Position numbers and translations under genes: made by a program. From the NCBI RefSeq assembly GCF_000725485.1, contig NZ_JOAG01000012.1, forward strand, positions 186,001 to 250,000: a stretch of 64,000 nucleotides of DNA. Direction: 5' to 3'. Below, piece by piece: positions 56,864 to 64,000 of the stretch; the first letter of the stretch is position 1; each line of letters begins with the position of its first letter. The notes beneath the pieces are model-generated. The model was not told the origin of the DNA. It was given only the letters and a program-made list of their open reading frames with translations, and ran no database searches. This DNA is from Nonomuraea candida (lineage in GTDB: Bacteria; Actinomycetota; Actinomycetes; Streptosporangiales; Streptosporangiaceae).

Positions 56864-59533
56864 TTACGCCGGGGTGCAGGTGAGGGTGGTGGGTGGGGTG
56901 TTGGTGCCGGAATGGCTACCGTTGAAGCCGAACGACGTCGTCGCGCCCGCGGCCAGGGTGCCGTTGTAGCCGACGTTGACGGCGGTCACGTTCTTGCCCG
57001 ACTGCGTCTGGGTGGCGCTCCAGATCTGGGTGATCTTCTGGTCGTTCGGCCAGGTCCAGGTCACCTTCCAGCCGGTGATCGAGGAGGTGCCGGTGTTCTT
57101 GACGCCCACCTCGGCCTGGAACCCGCCTGGCCAGGAGTTGCCCGCCTTGTACGTCGCCTCGCACCCCGTCCCCGCCGTCGGAGTGACGGTCGGGGTGACG
57201 GTGGGCGTCACGGTCGGGGTGACCGTCGGGGTGACGGTCGGGGTGACCGTGACGGGCGGGCCCGTGCGGTCGCCGTAGATGATGCCCCGGCCGTTGGTCC
57301 CCAGGTAGACCCGGCCGTACACGCGCGGGTCCCCGGTCAGGGCCTCGCCCATGTTGCCCCACTGGTGCTTGTCGTCGTTGATGCGCACCCAGGTCGAGGC
57401 GCCGTCGTCGGAGCGGTACAGCCCGGTGACGCCGTCGATCGTGGCGACCGCGTAGACCGCCAGGTACGTCCCGCCGGGCGCCGCCTTGCCGAAGCCGACG
57501 TTGACCGCGTTCGTGATCCCGGACAGCTTGGTGAAGGAGGCGCCGCGGTCGGTCGAGTGCCAGATGCCGCCCTCCCCGGCCACCCAGACGTCGCCCTCGA
57601 CGCCGGGCACGGCCTTGACCTTGCCGCTGGCGGGCAGGCCGGTGGCGGCGGTGGCGGTGAAGGAGGCGCCGCCGTTCGTGCTGACGTAGAGGCGGCCGCC
57701 GCTGAGGCCGTAGAACGTGCTCGCGTTGACCCGGTCCGACTCCACGATCGCGCCGGTGGGCAGGCCGGCGGCGGGCTGCCAGGAGGTGCCGTACCCGACC
57801 GAGTGGACGGGGGCCACGTCCTTGGGGGCCCAGACGAAGCGGGAGCCGTCGGCCGCCGCGGCGACCGTGCCGCCCTCGTTGACGCCGGCCGGCTCCGTGC
57901 CCTGGAACCAGTTCGCGCCGCCGTCGGTGGAGAAGGCCACGTGGCTGTCGTTCGGGCGGTCGGCGTCGGTGAAGTTGCCCGCCCTGACCATGATCGAGGG
58001 CGCCTTCTCCGCGTAGTCCAGGCTGGTGGTGGAGGTGAAGTTCGGGGAGGTGAACATCATCGGCGGCACGGCGTCCAGGTCGGTGTGGCGGAAGCCGGCG
58101 ATGTCGCCCAGGCCGCTGACCAGCGGCGCGCCGCTCGGCGGGCTGATCAGGTCGAGGACGGCGGTCTCCTCCAGGCCCTTGGCCATGGGCCTGATGGTGA
58201 ACTGCGCGCCGGAGTCCCACTTCGTGAGGTCCTCGGTGCCGTAGATGGTGGCGCCGGTGCCGTACATCATCCGGTCGGAGTCGAACGGGTCGATCTCCAG
58301 GGACTCGGTCATCCAGCCCAGCTTGGGCGTGACCTCGGGCGGCTGCGGGTTGGTGCCGAAGGTCAGCCACGGGTTCGCGCTGATGTCCATCTTGTAGCGG
58401 AAGGAGCGGTTGGGATAGGAGGTCCAGTCCCACACGCGGGTCCACGTCGCGCCGGAGTCGGTGGAGCGGAAGAAGATGACGTCCGGCCACCAGGAGATCT
58501 GCGTGGCGACCATGATCGTGGCCGGGTCCTGGCGGTCGATGGTCAGGCCGCTGTAGCCGAAGTAGTCGTCGGCGCTGGAGGACGGGACGGGGCTGATCTG
58601 GGTCCAGGCGCCGGTGGCGGTGGCGTAGCGCCACACGTCGCCCTTGGCCCCGTCGTACGGCCCGCCGGTGTCGCTCGTGGCGAGGTAGAGGTAGCCGTTG
58701 ACGGTGTCGAGCACGCCCTTGTGGGCGATGTAGCCGGTGGGCTGCCCGGCCAGCCGCGACCAGGTGGCGCCGCCGTCGGTGGTGCGGTAGACCGTGTTGT
58801 CCTTGTCGGCGACGCCCACGTAGATGGTCCTGGTGGCGGTGCCTGCGGCGGACGAGCGCTTGTCGTAGGTCACCCACACCACGCCCGGCCGGTGGCTGAG
58901 GTAGCCGTTGGGGTCGTTCGGGTCCTGGGCGTAGTTGCCGGGGTTGGGGAAGCTCGTCACCTTCGACCAGGTCGCGCCGTAGTCGGTGCTGCGCCACAGG
59001 CCGTTGCCGTTGGGCGCGCCGAGGTACAGGACGCGGTTGTCGTTCGGGTCCACCGACAGCGCCTCGCCCATGCCGCGGCCCGGCATGTTGCCACCGAGCT
59101 TGAACGGCAGCGGCGTGACCTGCCACGTGTCACCCTTGTCGGTGGAGCGCAGGATGGCGCCGTTGTTGGGGTCCCAGGAGTTGGTGTACATGCCGACCGC
59201 GGCGTACAGGCGGTTGGTCTGCACGGGGTCGGTGGCCAGGCTGATCACGCCGTTGTAGCCCCAGCGGTCCCAGCCGACCCAGTCGAGCAGCGGGGTCCAG
59301 GACCTGGTGGACTGGTTCCACCGGTACGCGCCGCCGATGTCGGTGCGGGCGTAGATCAGGTTGCGCTCGGTCGGGTTGAAGACGATGCCGGGGACGAAGC
59401 CGCCGCCGTCGATCCTGACGTTCTTGTACGTGTACGGGTCCGAGGCGACCGCCGAGACCGGCGACATCCGCACGCCGGCCGCCGCCAGCAGCACGGCGGC
59501 GGTCGCGAGCAGCACGAACAACCTTCTTCGCAT
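56864..59533 (-). CDS. Secreted GH74 xyloglucanase with CBM2 domain
   Basis: An 889-aa exported enzyme. There is a signal peptide at 1-29 (MRRRLFVLLATAAVLLAAAG, ending VSA). The catalytic twin seven-bladed propeller (about 30-750) starts YKNVRIDGGGFVPGIVFNP and contains LIYARTDIGGAYRW and LVSGLGDIAGFRH. These two supply the catalytic Asp pair of GH74. Sialidase-like Asp boxes recur (STDKGDTW, STDSGATW, STDGGANW). A TVTP repeat linker leads to a CBM2 (CEATYKAGNSWPGGFQAEVGVKN, ending TLTCTPA) that binds cellulose. ATG 59533 follows GGAAG. It would release xyloglucan oligosaccharides for the importer at 51269. Confidence 0.95.
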   Translation of the reverse strand: MRRRLFVLLATAAVLLAAAGVRMSPVSAVASDPYTYKNVRIDGGGFVPGIVFNPTERNLIYARTDIGGAYRWNQSTRSWTPLLDWVGWDRWGYNGVISLATDPVQTNRLYAAVGMYTNSWDPNNGAILRSTDKGDTWQVTPLPFKLGGNMPGRGMGEALSVDPNDNRVLYLGAPNGNGLWRSTDYGATWSKVTSFPNPGNYAQDPNDPNGYLSHRPGVVWVTYDKRSSAAGTATRTIYVGVADKDNTVYRTTDGGATWSRLAGQPTGYIAHKGVLDTVNGYLYLATSDTGGPYDGAKGDVWRYATATGAWTQISPVPSSSADDYFGYSGLTIDRQDPATIMVATQISWWPDVIFFRSTDSGATWTRVWDWTSYPNRSFRYKMDISANPWLTFGTNPQPPEVTPKLGWMTESLEIDPFDSDRMMYGTGATIYGTEDLTKWDSGAQFTIRPMAKGLEETAVLDLISPPSGAPLVSGLGDIAGFRHTDLDAVPPMMFTSPNFTSTTSLDYAEKAPSIMVRAGNFTDADRPNDSHVAFSTDGGANWFQGTEPAGVNEGGTVAAAADGSRFVWAPKDVAPVHSVGYGTSWQPAAGLPTGAIVESDRVNASTFYGLSGGRLYVSTNGGASFTATAATGLPASGKVKAVPGVEGDVWVAGEGGIWHSTDRGASFTKLSGITNAVNVGFGKAAPGGTYLAVYAVATIDGVTGLYRSDDGASTWVRINDDKHQWGNMGEALTGDPRVYGRVYLGTNGRGIIYGDRTGPPVTVTPTVTPTVTPTVTPTVTPTVTPTAGTGCEATYKAGNSWPGGFQAEVGVKNTGTSSITGWKVTWTWPNDQKITQIWSATQTQSGKNVTAVNVGYNGTLAAGATTSFGFNGSHSGTNTPPTTLTCTPA

Positions 59534-59734
59534 GCGCGGCTCTTCCTTTCCGGAGGGCACGCCGGAGGGCGCCCCAGAGGCGTCAGATGACCGCCATGCA
59601 CGAGCAGAGTGCACCGACCCTGACCGTCGCCGCGCCTTCGCGCATGAGCTTTCACCCAGCAGGCTCACACACAGGCGCGACGGAGGTCAATAGTTTGGAC
59701 GGACGACGAATTAACCACCGGCCGTGGAGCCCGC

Positions 59735-60235
59735 TCAGACCGCGCTCGGGCTCTCCGGCGCGACCGGCCGGCGCGCCGGGGACCGGCCGAGACCCGCCGC
59801 CCAGAGCGCGACCGCGATGTAGAGGACCTGCTCGGGGATCCGCTGCCACAGCGGCGACCCGACGTCCTCCAGCCCGAGCGCGGCGGCCTGCACGTTGGCC
59901 GGCAGCAGGGCCACGAACAGCAGCGCCAGGCAGATACCGGCCGCGCGCCGGGTCCGCTCCAGCACCAGCCCCGCCGCCCCGGCCAGCTCCAGCACGCCGC
60001 TGGCGTACACCACGAAGCCGGGGAACGGCACCCATGACGGCACCATGGCCACCATGTCGGCGTAGTTGGGCATGAAGGTCACGTCGGCGGGGGCGAAGTG
60101 GGCGCTGGCCGTCATGACGAGCATGACGGCGAGCCCGTGGGCCGCGCTCACGCGCCAGGTGTCGAACCGGCGCACGCCGAACCTGCCGAGCAGCCGGAAC
60201 GCCAAGGTGGCGACCAGCAGGACGATCACAGTCAT
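59735..60235 (-). CDS. DoxX-family membrane protein
   Basis: A 166-aa membrane protein with four helices: VIVLLVATLAFRLLGRF, AAHGLAVMLVMTASAHF, FVVYASGVLELAGAAGLV and ICLALLFVALLPANVQAA. The conserved GVLELAGAAGL matches DoxX. Family members are linked to redox and thiol stress in some actinobacteria, but no partner is seen here. Start ATG 60235 has GGAGGGG at close spacing; ATG 60247 would put the ribosome site inside the gene. A 10-bp inverted repeat overlaps the start region. Confidence 0.85.
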   Translation of the reverse strand: MTVIVLLVATLAFRLLGRFGVRRFDTWRVSAAHGLAVMLVMTASAHFAPADVTFMPNYADMVAMVPSWVPFPGFVVYASGVLELAGAAGLVLERTRRAAGICLALLFVALLPANVQAAALGLEDVGSPLWQRIPEQVLYIAVALWAAGLGRSPARRPVAPESPSAV

Positions 60236-60244
60236 GATCCCCTC

Positions 60245-60292
60245 CATTGGATAGCTGAACTACCTAGCTCTAGATAACACCACTATCCAATG
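60245..60292. promoter_or_regulatory. Long-spaced inverted repeat at the DoxX promoter
   Basis: CATTGGATAG (60245-60254) and CTATCCAATG (60283-60292) are exact inverted copies 28 nt apart. The AT-rich middle (TAGCTCTAGATAAC) could hold the minus-strand promoter. A repressor bound to both arms would cover it. Confidence 0.6.
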
Positions 60293-60368
60293 AAGGGCAA
60301 CCCGGAAGAGGGTGCGGAACATGGCCGCCCCGGCCCGATCAGAACCGACCAGGGCCGGCGCGACCGCG

Positions 60369-61133
60369 TCAGCGCATCCGATCCTTCGGCGGCGGCGCGA
60401 CGCTCACCTTCGAGCCCCATCCGGTGTAGCTGGTCACGGTCTTGAACCGGCCGTCCGTGGGCACGTTGTCGACGGCCTGGCGCGAGGTGACGAGCTTGTG
60501 CGGCAGGTTGTCGGCGCCGAGCGTGAGCTCGTACGTCAGGATCGTGTCCGCGTCCCCGCCGAAGGGCAGGCTCGCCCGGAACCACGGCGACACCTTCGCC
60601 AGCGTGGCGTAGCCGATTTTGCCGGAGTACATGCGGCCCTTCTTCTCGCCCTTGAGCAGGACCTTCAGCGTGGCCGGCTCGGCCGGGTTCACGAGCTGGC
60701 CGTAGGTGCCGGTGTAGGCGCCGGTCGAGCCCAGGGGCTCCTTGGTGAACTTGCCGTCCTCGGGGGTGTAGACGTCCGTCCGGTGGCTGGTCCAGCTCTT
60801 CCCGCCGATCCAGATCGTGCGGCCGCCGTCCACGGCGTACAGGCGGTTGAAGACGCCGCCGGAGTACCTCTTGGCGTCGGCGGTGATGTCGGAGGCCGCG
60901 ATGCCCTTCTTGCCGAACTGCCACTTCCCGGTGCGCCGCAGGAACGTGGTGGTCTCGGAGTCGGCCACCAGGGAGGTGACGTCGCTGAACCTGACCCCCT
61001 TGCCCGGCTTCAGCGTCCCTTGCAGGACCTTGACCGGGTCGGCCGGGGCGGCCCCGGCGGGGGTGGCGGCCATGAGCCCGGTGATGGACACGCTCATGGC
61101 CGCCACGACGGCGACTGCGATCTTCCGCTGCAT
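60369..61133 (-). CDS. Secreted LppX/LolA-like protein of unknown function
   Basis: A 254-aa exported protein. The signal peptide is MQRKIAVAVVAAMSVSITGLM, ending PAGAA. The mature part reads VKVLQGTLKPGKGVRFSDVTSLV, GGVFNRLYAVDGGRTIWIGGKSW and TILTYELTLGADNLPHKLVTSRQ. It ends VTSYTGWGSKVSVAPPP. The alternating strands and the final Y-x-x-W-G-S-x-V pattern resemble mycobacterial LppX/LolA-type carriers. There is no lipobox Cys, so it should be soluble. ATG 61133 follows AAAGGGAA. It lies 53 nt after the GH3 stop on the same strand. Confidence 0.75.
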   Translation of the reverse strand: MQRKIAVAVVAAMSVSITGLMAATPAGAAPADPVKVLQGTLKPGKGVRFSDVTSLVADSETTTFLRRTGKWQFGKKGIAASDITADAKRYSGGVFNRLYAVDGGRTIWIGGKSWTSHRTDVYTPEDGKFTKEPLGSTGAYTGTYGQLVNPAEPATLKVLLKGEKKGRMYSGKIGYATLAKVSPWFRASLPFGGDADTILTYELTLGADNLPHKLVTSRQAVDNVPTDGRFKTVTSYTGWGSKVSVAPPPKDRMR

Positions 61134-61186
61134 GAGTTCCCTTTCCAGGAGCGCGGGGGTGGATCGCAGAGTCTGCCGGAAGTTGA

Positions 61187-64000
61187 TCACGACCTGGTGA
61201 ACGCGAAGTCCCTGATCCGCAGGTCGCCCTTGAACACCAGGTACAGGTCGCCGGTGCCCGCCCGCACCGTCGCGGTCACGGTGCCGTACTCGTAGACACC
61301 GCCCGTGGCGGGCACCTGCACGGTGGCGAGCAGCGGGCCGGTCGGCGAGCCGCGCCGCACCTCGAACGAGCCGCCGGCCGCCGAGGCCACCCCGGCCGTC
61401 AGGCGCGCGCCCCAGGCGGCGCGGGTGAAGGCCAGCCAGTCGCCCGCCGAGCCCGCGACGACCTCGCCGCTCACCTTGCTCTCGTCGGCGAAGGCGACGC
61501 CCGCGTAGTCGTCGAAGTCCATCGCCCGGGTCGTCCTGGTCAGGTCGCGCACGGGGACCGTCTCGCCGGGCACGCGCAGCGTCGTGGACTGGCGGATGCG
61601 GTCGGAGGCGGAGCCGACGAGCACGTCATGGGTGGCCTGCTCGACGACCCACCTGTTCCTGGTGTGGTCCCAGACGGCCAGGTCCGGCCGCTTCAGGGTG
61701 AAGCTCACCGTACGGGTCTCGCCGGGCTCCAGCGTCACCCGCTGGAAGCCGCGCAACTGCTTGACCGGCTGCTCGAAGCGGGAGTCGCGCTGGTGGGTGT
61801 AGAGCTGGACGACCTCGTCGCCCCTGACCCGGCCGGTGTTGGTGACCTTGACGCTCACGGTGTCGCCGCGCACGCGCAGGCCCTGGTAGCCGAAGGTGGT
61901 GTAGCTCAGGCCGTGGCCGAAGGCGTAGAGCGGCTTGTCCTTGCCGTACAGGTACGTCATGCCGGTCTTGGTCAGGTCGTAGTCCAGCACGCTCGGCAGG
62001 TCGTCGTCGCTCGCCGGCCAGGTCTGGGTGAGCCGGCCGCCGGGGTTGACGTCGCCGAAGAGCACGTCGGCGACGGCGTGCCCGGTCTCCGCGCCCGCGT
62101 GCGTGGTCCACAGCAGCGTCGGCGCGTCCACGATGACGGGGTAGCTGGTCTCCAGCACCACGACGGTGCGCGGGTTGGCCTTGCGCACGGCCTCGATCAG
62201 CCGCCGCTGGCCCGCGCCGAGCCGCAGATCGTCGCGGTCGCGGAACTCGCGCCCGGCCACGAACGGGTGGCTGCCCACCACGACGACCGCGACCTCCGCC
62301 TGGGCGGCCTGCGCGGCGGCCGCGGCGACGCCGTCGGAGACGATCTCCTTGCCGAACCTGGCCGCCTGCGCTCTGGGCACCAGGCCGGGCGTGCCGTCGG
62401 TGACGCCCACGTACGCGTCGGGCAGGCCGAACCAGCCCTCCACGGTCTCGAACCCGGCGTAGCGGATGAGATGGCTGCCGTCGGGCTGCTCCTCCAGGGC
62501 GAACTGCTGGGAGACGTACCAGCCGTCGGGCTCGGCGTCGTCGGTGTCCAGCGAGCGCCAGTCGCCGCCGAGCAGCCTGCCGTTGCCCGCGTTGCGCAGC
62601 GTGGAGACGCCGCCGGTCCAGTCGGTGAGGTCCCACTGCGCGGCCGCGTCGGACGCGGCGCCGGTGAGCGCCGCGTTGTCGTCGGGGCCGGTGCCGGTGG
62701 CGGCGAGGTATTTGCCGGAGTCGAGGTGCTTGAGCGCGATCCGCTCCAGCCCCTCGCCGGTGGTGACGCCGGGCACCCGCTCCTTGATCCCGTCGAGCGG
62801 CGTCACCTGGTACGGGAGCTGCCCGGAGTACCAGTCACGGTAGAGCTTGTCCGACAGCGGGCCCACCACGGCCGCCGACTTCGGCGCGCGCAGCGGCAGC
62901 ACGCCGGAGTTCCGCAGCAGCACCGCCGCCTTCCCGGCGGTCTCGCGGTTGAGCCGCTGGTGCGCCGCGCTGTTGATCACATCGGCGGTGATCTTCTTGT
63001 ACGGCCCGCCGTCCGGGTCGAAGTGCCCCAGCCGCGTCCGGATGCTCAGCACGTTGCGCACCGACTCGTCCACCTCCGCGACCGTGAGGTGGCCCTGGTC
63101 GAGCGCGGCCTTGAGGTTGGTGAGCATCGGCCCGAGGTCGCTGCCGTCGATGGTGAAGCTGTCCAGCCCGGCCTTCAGCACGGCGGCGAACGCCTCGGGC
63201 TTGTCGTCGTAGTACTTCTCCAGGTCGGTCAGCGCGTGCGGCCCCCAGGCGTCGCTGGGGTGGTAGAGCGTCTTGTCCGTCCACGATCGCACCACGGTGT
63301 CCAGGTCGCGGTTGACGTGGTTGGGCCGCCCGTTGACCAGGTTGTACGACGCCATCACCCCGGTCGCCGCGTCGGCCGAGATCGCCGCCTTGAAGGCCGG
63401 CTCGTAGTACTCGTGCTTCAGCTTGGGCGTCAGGTTGGAGGAGGTCAGGCTGCGGTCGTTCTCGTTGTTGTAGGCCAGGTAGTGCTTCAGCACCGGCGCG
63501 GTCTTGAGGTAGAAGGGGTCGTCGCCCTGCAGCCCCTTGCCGTACGCCGTCGAGATGGCGCCGGTCAGCAGCGGGTCCTCGGAGTAGCCCTCCTCGTTGC
63601 GGCCCGCGCGCGGGTCGCGCAGCAGGTCCACCACCGGCGCCCACACCTGGAGGCCCCACAGCACGGGATCGGCGGCGTTGTAGCCGCGCGTCTCGTCGCC
63701 CACGGCCGAGCCGACCTTCCTGATCAGCTCGGGGTCCCAGGTGCTGGCCAGGCCCACCGCCTGCGGGAACACGGTGCCGCTGGCGAACTTCTGGTTCCAG
63801 TTGTCGTTGAGGTGGTTGGACCAGGCGACGCCGTGCAGCGCCTCGGTGCCGTTCTTGTGGTAGGCGATGCCCAGGCGCGGGATGGCCGGCTGCGACTGGT
63901 GCAGCAGGCTCAGCTTCTCGTCCAGCGTGAGCCGGCCGAGCAGGTCGTCCACCCGCCGTTCCAGCGGCAGGGCCGGGTTCTGGAAGGGGTACGCCTCGGC
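61187..64000 (-). CDS. Glycoside hydrolase family 3 enzyme (5' end outside window)
   Basis: 938 codons are visible, the last a stop; the frame is open to the right edge (AEAYPFQNPALPLERRVDDL), so the true start is outside. The architecture is the same as the GH3 at 46926: LLGRLTLDEKLSLLHQ, RNEEGYSEDPLL, KHYLAYNNENDRS, nucleophile Asp in YHPSDAWGPH, a fascin-like insert (GGVSTLRNAGNGRLLGGDW), GHGLSYTTFGY and a CBM6-like end (DWLAFTRAAWGARLTAGVAS). It lacks the operator-bearing SAPEED insertion. Whether it has a signal peptide cannot be told. A likely partner in plant-wall oligosaccharide breakdown. Confidence 0.9.
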   Translation of the reverse strand, partial: AEAYPFQNPALPLERRVDDLLGRLTLDEKLSLLHQSQPAIPRLGIAYHKNGTEALHGVAWSNHLNDNWNQKFASGTVFPQAVGLASTWDPELIRKVGSAVGDETRGYNAADPVLWGLQVWAPVVDLLRDPRAGRNEEGYSEDPLLTGAISTAYGKGLQGDDPFYLKTAPVLKHYLAYNNENDRSLTSSNLTPKLKHEYYEPAFKAAISADAATGVMASYNLVNGRPNHVNRDLDTVVRSWTDKTLYHPSDAWGPHALTDLEKYYDDKPEAFAAVLKAGLDSFTIDGSDLGPMLTNLKAALDQGHLTVAEVDESVRNVLSIRTRLGHFDPDGGPYKKITADVINSAAHQRLNRETAGKAAVLLRNSGVLPLRAPKSAAVVGPLSDKLYRDWYSGQLPYQVTPLDGIKERVPGVTTGEGLERIALKHLDSGKYLAATGTGPDDNAALTGAASDAAAQWDLTDWTGGVSTLRNAGNGRLLGGDWRSLDTDDAEPDGWYVSQQFALEEQPDGSHLIRYAGFETVEGWFGLPDAYVGVTDGTPGLVPRAQAARFGKEIVSDGVAAAAAQAAQAEVAVVVVGSHPFVAGREFRDRDDLRLGAGQRRLIEAVRKANPRTVVVLETSYPVIVDAPTLLWTTHAGAETGHAVADVLFGDVNPGGRLTQTWPASDDDLPSVLDYDLTKTGMTYLYGKDKPLYAFGHGLSYTTFGYQGLRVRGDTVSVKVTNTGRVRGDEVVQLYTHQRDSRFEQPVKQLRGFQRVTLEPGETRTVSFTLKRPDLAVWDHTRNRWVVEQATHDVLVGSASDRIRQSTTLRVPGETVPVRDLTRTTRAMDFDDYAGVAFADESKVSGEVVAGSAGDWLAFTRAAWGARLTAGVASAAGGSFEVRRGSPTGPLLATVQVPATGGVYEYGTVTATVRAGTGDLYLVFKGDLRIRDFAFTRS

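Overview
The window is very GC-rich, with short or overlapping intergenic junctions and many GTG starts. It encodes ESX-type secretion genes, actinobacterial gas-vesicle genes and several secreted polysaccharide hydrolases. This points to a filamentous actinomycete, most likely of the Streptosporangiaceae (Nonomuraea-like). The genus is inferred from gene content; no rRNA or housekeeping marker is present. I found no tRNA, rRNA, CRISPR array or insertion sequence.

Layout. (1) 9-5260, minus strand: a Tad pilus operon (SAF-domain CpaB-like, CpaE-like, TadA, TadB, TadC, a Flp-like pseudopilin, TadE). (2) 5590-33599: a large type VII (ESX) secretion region. It holds an EssC-like ATPase with an FHA-like N terminus, an M23 peptidase, EccB, several WXG100 proteins and low-complexity putative substrates, two YbaB-fold proteins, EccD, a canonical EccC, a WXG100-transglycosylase fusion, a kinase-like protein that has lost its catalytic residues, and a mycosin protease. 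EccE is not seen. (3) 33721-38231: a short-chain dehydrogenase, a biotin-carboxylase/BCCP alpha subunit, a secreted Gly-rich membrane protein and a truncated tetR behind an intact-looking operator. (4) 38804-42006: a radical SAM/SPASM gene broken by a UGA inside its iron-sulfur motif and by a frameshift, an intact PCMT-like methyltransferase, a GNAT acetyltransferase and a Nudix hydrolase. (5) 42114-45767, minus strand: eight gas-vesicle genes (gvpA-F-G-O-J-L-S-K). (6) 45925-64000: a plant-polysaccharide locus with a LacI regulator, two GH3 enzymes, a ROK regulator, a CUT1-type ABC importer (lipoprotein and two permeases) and a GH74-CBM2 xyloglucanase. Mixed in are an imine-reductase-like/HxlR divergent pair, a DoxX protein and two envelope proteins.

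How the parts work together. The ESX region has all the parts of a secretion channel (EccB/C/D, MycP), WXG100 substrates and two cell-wall hydrolases that could open the wall for it. The M23 peptidase and the kinase-like protein share a C-terminal extracellular domain, which ties wall processing to sensing. In the sugar locus, the importer would bring in oligosaccharides released outside by GH74. The first GH3 has no signal peptide, so it would finish them in the cytosol. LacI and ROK regulators sit beside matching palindromes, including two CebR-type operator boxes buried in the GH3 coding sequence.

A recurring feature is local tandem duplication of unrelated short units at gene junctions. 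It occurs at five of seven convergent junctions and at two translationally coupled junctions.
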